From: Gammaproteobacteria bacterium
Lineage (GTDB): Bacteria > Pseudomonadota > Gammaproteobacteria > JAUZRS01
Assembly (NCBI GenBank): GCA_030949385.1
Contig: JAUZSP010000001.1
Span: forward strand, 124,001-188,000
Direction of reading: 5' to 3'
DNA length: 64,000 nucleotides
The notes under the pieces are model-generated. The model searched no databases. It was given only the letters and a program-made list of their open reading frames with translations, and was not told where the DNA came from. Made by a program: the position numbers and the translations under genes. This document shows, in pieces, positions 60,481 to 64,000 of this stretch; the first letter of the stretch is position 1, and every line of letters begins with the position of its first letter.

Positions 60481-62298
60481 ATGCCCTCTCCCGCGCAAGC
60501 CTTTGACTCAAAACATTTTTTAAAACATCTCAGTACAAAGCCCGGCGTTTATCGCATGTTCGATACTGAACAAAAAATTCTCTATGTCGGTAAAGCCAAA
60601 AACCTCAAAAACCGCCTCAGCAGCTACTTTCGCAAAGAAGTGGACTCTGAAAAAACCCGTCTGTTGGTCAGCCAAATTCAGAGCATTGAAACCACCGTCA
60701 CCCACACCGAGGCGGAAGCGCTGATTCTTGAGTTTCACCTGATCAGAGAGCATCAACCCCGTTACAATATTCTTCTGCGTGACGGCAAAGGCTACCCCTC
60801 CATTGAGCTGACCTCAGCCCCTTATCCCCGCATCGCCTACCACCGTGGACGACGTAACGAGCAACACCGTTACTTTGGCCCTTACCCCAATGGCCATGCA
60901 GTCAAACAGACCCTTTACTTATTACAAAAGCTGTTTCAACTGCGTCAATGTGATGACTCTTTTTTTAACAATCGCTCCCGCCCCTGTTTGCAATATCAGA
61001 TCAAACGCTGCAAAGCGCCTTGTGTGGGTCGCATCAGTGAAGAAGAGTATGCCCTTGATGTGCTTAATACCCGTCTTTTTCTGGAAGGCAAAAGCAATCG
61101 GGTGGTTGAGACTTTCATTACACAAATGGAAGCCGCCTCAAAAGCACTCAAGTTTGAGCAAGCAGCCCAATTTCGGGATCAAATTAGGGCACTTAAGAGT
61201 GTGCAAGAACGGCAGTACGTCAGCGGTGAGCGTGGTAATTTAGACGTGGTTGCCTGCCATCAAGAAGGTGGACAAAGTTGTATTCAGCTGTTTTTTATTC
61301 GCCATGGCCGCAACCTGGGAAATAAGTCATTTTTTCCTAAAATAGCTCTCAAAAGCAGCCCAACCGAGGTAATTTATGCTTTTCTGAGCCAATTTTATTT
61401 TCAGCAAGAAATTCCCAATGAAATTTTACTCAGCCACGCATTGGAAGATCAAACGGTGCTAAGCGAGGCCTTTAGCAACAAGGTTGGCAGAAAAATAAAG
61501 TTAAGTCATAAACTGCGCGGTGAACGGCAACGTTGGATGCAGATGGCCGTCAACAACGCCAAAATTGCCCTCACCAGTCGCCTCGCCTCCCGTGCGGGCA
61601 TGAACCGTCGCCTACAATCCCTTAAGAATCTGTTACAGCTCGAAAACCTGCCACAACGCATGGAGTGTTTTGATATCAGCCACACTCAAGGTGAAGCCAC
61701 GGTGGCCTCTTGTGTGGTGTTTAATGCCGAAGGGCCATTAAAAAGTGAGTATCGACGTTTCAATATCAAAAACATCACCCCAGGAGATGATTACGCTGCC
61801 ATGTCACAAGCGCTACAGAGACGCTACAGTCGTCTGATCAAAGAAGAGGCTACCCTGCCCGAGATTATCTTTGTTGATGGTGGTAAAGGGCAGCTCTCTC
61901 AAGCAGAAGCGATTATCGAGGAGCTGCAATTGGATGTGACTTTGGTTGGGGTGGCCAAAGGCGCTGCTCGCCGTGTGGGGGATGAAGAGTTATTTTTACA
62001 CAGCAAAGCCAAACCACTTGATGTTAGAAATGAGACTGCCGCACTGCATTTGATCCAACAAATTCGTGATGAGTCGCATCGTTTTGCCATTGCTGGTCAT
62101 CGCGCTCAGCGCGGTAAAAAACGCGTTCAATCCGTACTTGAGAAAATAACCGGTCTAGGGTCGAAGCGACGCCAATCTTTACTTAAACACTTTGGTGGTT
62201 TACAAGGTGTTCAGCGGGCTGGCATTGAAGATTTGTCTAAAGTGCCAGGAATCAGTGGCAAATTAGCCCAGTTAATTTATGATTCCCTCCATCTTTGA
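60481..62298 (+). CDS. uvrC: Excinuclease ABC subunit UvrC
   Basis: The dual-incision nuclease of nucleotide excision repair. The 605 residues have a GIY-YIG domain (KPGVYRMFDTEQKILYVGKA), a cysteine-rich loop (CLQYQIKRCKAPCVG), a UVR segment (KFEQAAQFRDQIRALKSV), the RNase H-like endonuclease part (MECFDISHTQGEATVASCVV, FVDGGKGQLSQA) and C-terminal helix-hairpin-helix motifs. Complete. Confidence 0.97.
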   Translation: MPSPAQAFDSKHFLKHLSTKPGVYRMFDTEQKILYVGKAKNLKNRLSSYFRKEVDSEKTRLLVSQIQSIETTVTHTEAEALILEFHLIREHQPRYNILLRDGKGYPSIELTSAPYPRIAYHRGRRNEQHRYFGPYPNGHAVKQTLYLLQKLFQLRQCDDSFFNNRSRPCLQYQIKRCKAPCVGRISEEEYALDVLNTRLFLEGKSNRVVETFITQMEAASKALKFEQAAQFRDQIRALKSVQERQYVSGERGNLDVVACHQEGGQSCIQLFFIRHGRNLGNKSFFPKIALKSSPTEVIYAFLSQFYFQQEIPNEILLSHALEDQTVLSEAFSNKVGRKIKLSHKLRGERQRWMQMAVNNAKIALTSRLASRAGMNRRLQSLKNLLQLENLPQRMECFDISHTQGEATVASCVVFNAEGPLKSEYRRFNIKNITPGDDYAAMSQALQRRYSRLIKEEATLPEIIFVDGGKGQLSQAEAIIEELQLDVTLVGVAKGAARRVGDEELFLHSKAKPLDVRNETAALHLIQQIRDESHRFAIAGHRAQRGKKRVQSVLEKITGLGSKRRQSLLKHFGGLQGVQRAGIEDLSKVPGISGKLAQLIYDSLHL

Positions 62299-62321
62299 AA
62301 AATAGAACACCATTCAGCACT

Positions 62322-62885
62322 ATGATTTTAAATCTTCCCAATTTTTTAACCTTACTGCGCATATTTTTGATGCCGGTTTTGATTTTCATCTTTTACCTAC
62401 CTTACGAATGGGCACACCCCGTCAGTGCTTTGATCTTTATGTTGGCTGGTTTTACCGATTGGTTGGATGGTTATTTGGCACGCCGTCTCAATCAACAGTC
62501 GGCATTTGGTGCCTTTTTGGATCCCGTGGCAGATAAATTATTGGTTGCAGTGATATTGATCTTGGTGTTACAAGAGAATCCAACCCCTTGGATTGCCCTC
62601 CCCGCGATGGTCATTATTGGCCGTGAAATCGTTGTTTCAGCACTGCGTGAATGGATGGCAGAGTTAGGTCAACGTAATTTGATCGCGGTTTCTATGCTGG
62701 GGAAAATAAAAACCAGCGCCCAAATGCTAGCGTTGCTGTTCCTCTTGTATCATGACGATATTGGTGGCGTTTCAATGTTTTACATTGGCCAGATTTTACT
62801 GTATATTGCCGCCCTCTTGACTGTGCAGTCGATGTTTTTGTACCTAAAAACGGTATTCAACTCTCAGCTCTTGAAAGAGAAATAA
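62322..62885 (+). CDS. pgsA: Phosphatidylglycerophosphate synthase
   Basis: Joins CDP-diacylglycerol and glycerol-3-phosphate in the inner membrane. From ATG 62322 the product is 187 residues with several membrane segments and the CDP-alcohol transferase motif DWLDGYLARRLNQQ, continuing AFGAFLDPVADK. A TTG at 62295 is possible but the later start matches the family (MILNLPNFLTLLRI). Pairs functionally with PgpA at 47.2 kb. Confidence 0.96.
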   Translation: MILNLPNFLTLLRIFLMPVLIFIFYLPYEWAHPVSALIFMLAGFTDWLDGYLARRLNQQSAFGAFLDPVADKLLVAVILILVLQENPTPWIALPAMVIIGREIVVSALREWMAELGQRNLIAVSMLGKIKTSAQMLALLFLLYHDDIGGVSMFYIGQILLYIAALLTVQSMFLYLKTVFNSQLLKEK

Positions 62886-62889
62886 GCGC

Positions 62890-62917
62890 TTGACTATCAA
62901 ACGGTTGTCATTACAAT
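62890..62917 (+). promoter_or_regulatory. Promoter of the tRNA cluster
   Basis: TTGACT (62890-62895), a 16-base spacer and TACAAT (62912-62917), followed by a GC-rich AGCGCCGAC discriminator typical of stringently controlled stable-RNA promoters. It lies directly after pgsA. Confidence 0.7.
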
Positions 62918-62931
62918 AGCGCCGACTTAAT

Positions 62932-63007
<76 letters not shown>

Positions 63008-63056
63008 TTTTTAAAAGGGTTCTTAGATTGTTAAGAACTTTTTGCCACACTTATAT

Positions 63057-63130
63057 GGCTGGGTGGCAGAGTGGTTATGCAGCGGCCTGCAAAGCCGTGG
63101 ACGCCGGTTCGATTCCGGCCTCAGCCTCCA
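63057..63130 (+). tRNA. tRNA-Cys (GCA)
   Basis: 74 bases including CCA: acceptor GGCTGGG, anticodon GCA at 63089-63091 in CCTGCAAAG, T arm GCCGGTTCGATTCCGGC. The Gly-Cys-Leu order is as in E. coli glyW-cysT-leuZ. Confidence 0.97.
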
Positions 63131-63157
63131 TATATTTAAATACCAAAGCTTACCCTT

Positions 63158-63244
63158 GCCCGGGTGGCGAAATTGGTAGACGCAAGGGACTTAAAATCCC
63201 TCGGAGGCAACTCCGTGCCGGTTCGAGTCCGGCCCCGGGCACCA
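63158..63244 (+). tRNA. tRNA-Leu (TAA)
   Basis: 87 bases including CCA with a long variable arm (class II). Acceptor GCCCGGG, anticodon TAA at 63192-63194 in the loop CTTAAAA, variable arm TCGGAGGCAACTCCG, T arm GCCGGTTCGAGTCCGGC. Confidence 0.97.
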
Positions 63245-63263
63245 ATTTATATACCATCAAAAT

Positions 63264-63339
<76 letters not shown>

Positions 63340-63365
63340 TTCTTTTACCCAGTATTTAAATTTTT

Positions 63366-63396
63366 TTGGAAGTTTGATTTTCCAATTGTGTTTTTT
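63366..63396 (+). terminator. Possible terminator of the tRNA cluster
   Basis: TTGGAA (63366-63371) and TTCCAA (63380-63385) around eight bases, then TTGTGTTTTTT. A short stem but well placed, 27 bases after the last tRNA. Confidence 0.5.
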
Positions 63397-63403
63397 AGAC
63401 ATA

Positions 63404-63425
63404 TATTTAACATAATATACATTAT
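63404..63425 (+). promoter_or_regulatory. Shared 22-base upstream element, copy B
   Basis: Identical over 22 bases to the minus strand of 34088-34109 (core TTTAACATAATATACATTA), with further matches beyond (TGATA then ATAA). It ends 21 bases before the -35 box of the lipoprotein gene and 86 bases before its start codon. Confidence 0.6.
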
Positions 63426-63446
63426 ATGATATATATAATGATCTGT

Positions 63447-63475
63447 TTGTTTCAATGCAAAGCATTCCCTATACT
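63447..63475 (+). promoter_or_regulatory. Sigma-70-type promoter of the lipoprotein gene
   Basis: TTGTTT (63447-63452), 17-base spacer, TATACT (63470-63475). AGGAG stands at 63498-63502, before ATG 63512. Confidence 0.65.
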
Positions 63476-63511
63476 GGTTCAAGCAAGCACCCAAGGATAG
63501 GAGCCACCCCC

Positions 63512-64000
63512 ATGTCCAAAATCAAAACCATACTCTCGATTTCTCTACTGACACTGCTCATCATGAGCTGTGATTCATTTCTAAATAACACCCCACAAAA
63601 AACGACTGACATCAGTACAAACAACTCATTTCGACTCAACCGAAGCAACTCAAACGCAGAGTTGGAAACCTACTTGAAAACCGCTCTCAAACAGTCCGCC
63701 ATCTATACCGATGTCATTATGCTTACTGAAGCTCCCACACCGGCTCAATCCTCTACTGCCTCAACACCCGCTTCCGACACTGCTAATTCCAGCGGCACTA
63801 CTGAAAATGGCAACTACTCCAACACCAATGTCTGGGAAAAAGGCATTGATGAAGCGGATCGAATGAAGTTCGATGGCCAAAATCTCTACGTCATGCAAAC
63901 CAGTGACCTCTACTTTTACGACGCGCTGCCCGTCGCCACCCCAGCCGTAAGCAACAGCCTCTCCATCGCACCACCCAGCAACCCCATCAGCAATGAAACC
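63512..64000 (+). CDS. Beta-propeller lipoprotein, N-terminal part
   Basis: The gene runs off the window; 163 residues are visible. A signal peptide with a lipobox (SLLTLLIMSC, cysteine at 20) marks it as a lipoprotein. After a serine/threonine-rich region comes NTNVWEKGIDEADRMKFDG and NLYVMQTSDLYFYD, the hallmark start of the secreted C-terminal beta-propeller family (PF09826 type; related proteins read NVQVEGVDEADIVK). Function unknown. Its upstream region carries the 22-base element also found upstream of the YiiX-like hydrolase gene, which suggests joint control. Confidence 0.8.
   Translation, partial: MSKIKTILSISLLTLLIMSCDSFLNNTPQKTTDISTNNSFRLNRSNSNAELETYLKTALKQSAIYTDVIMLTEAPTPAQSSTASTPASDTANSSGTTENGNYSNTNVWEKGIDEADRMKFDGQNLYVMQTSDLYFYDALPVATPAVSNSLSIAPPSNPISNET

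Overview
The window looks like the chromosome of a free-living or symbiotic gammaproteobacterium of moderate GC content. Support for this comes from gene orders typical of that class (smc-zipA-ligA, grpE-dnaK-dnaJ-dapB, nrdR-ribD, ribE-ribBA-ribH-nusB-thiL-pgpA, yceD-rpmF-plsX-fabH, uvrY-uvrC-pgsA-tRNA) and from the presence of ZipA, CmoB and a GacA/UvrY-type regulator. The species cannot be named from sequence alone; a sulfur-oxidiser or Chromatiales relative would fit but is only a guess. No rRNA, CRISPR array, insertion sequence or prophage was seen.

Layout. 0-0.65 kb: smpB (cut by the window edge) and queF, both on the minus strand and both with a one-base homopolymer frameshift. 0.8-8.3 kb: smc, zipA, ligA and an unknown membrane protein. 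8.3-9.7 kb: a small accessory islet with a HepT/MntA toxin-antitoxin pair and a PIN-like protein. 9.8-15.9 kb: gltBD (glutamate synthase), gltB frameshifted. 16-20.8 kb: rhodanese, cmoB, an orphan membrane histidine kinase, ispG. 20.8-25.8 kb: grpE-dnaK-dnaJ with sigma-32-like promoters, then dapB. 25.8-33.1 kb: fatty-acid and division-linked operon fabD-fabG-acpP-fabF-pabC-mltG-tmk-holB-pilZ. 33-34 kb: a YiiX-like cysteine hydrolase. 34.3-47.7 kb: glyA-nrdR-ribD, then a 6.3-kb insertion (narK nitrate transporter, PP2C/kinase fusion, TPR protein) that splits the riboflavin operon, which resumes with ribE-ribBX-ribH-nusB-thiL-pgpA. 47.8-53.3 kb: an accessory region with an orphan RHH protein, a tyrosine recombinase divergent from a KfrA-like coiled-coil protein, a retropepsin-like protease, a second HepT/MntA pair, maf, and a broken VapBC pair. 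53.4-56.6 kb: two-subunit pyruvate carboxylase. 56.8-62.9 kb: yceD-rpmF-plsX-fabH, uvrY-uvrC-pgsA. 62.9-63.3 kb: four tRNAs (Gly, Cys, Leu, Gly). 63.5 kb to the end: the start of a beta-propeller lipoprotein.

Two things stand out. First, a perfect 22-base match is shared by the regions upstream of the YiiX-like gene and of the beta-propeller lipoprotein gene, at nearly the same distance from each start codon (81 and 86 bases) and in the same orientation; the two genes lie 29 kb apart and may form an undescribed regulon. Second, at least five conserved genes carry single-base indels, most of them in or next to homopolymers (smpB, queF, the PIN-like gene, gltB, thiL). This points to residual sequencing error more than to gene decay, and the affected products are annotated here across the shift. 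Dispersed intergenic repeats (three copies of a 31-32 base element, two copies of an ATTCCCG hairpin) and two inverted-repeat operator candidates between the recombinase and KfrA genes complete the non-coding picture.
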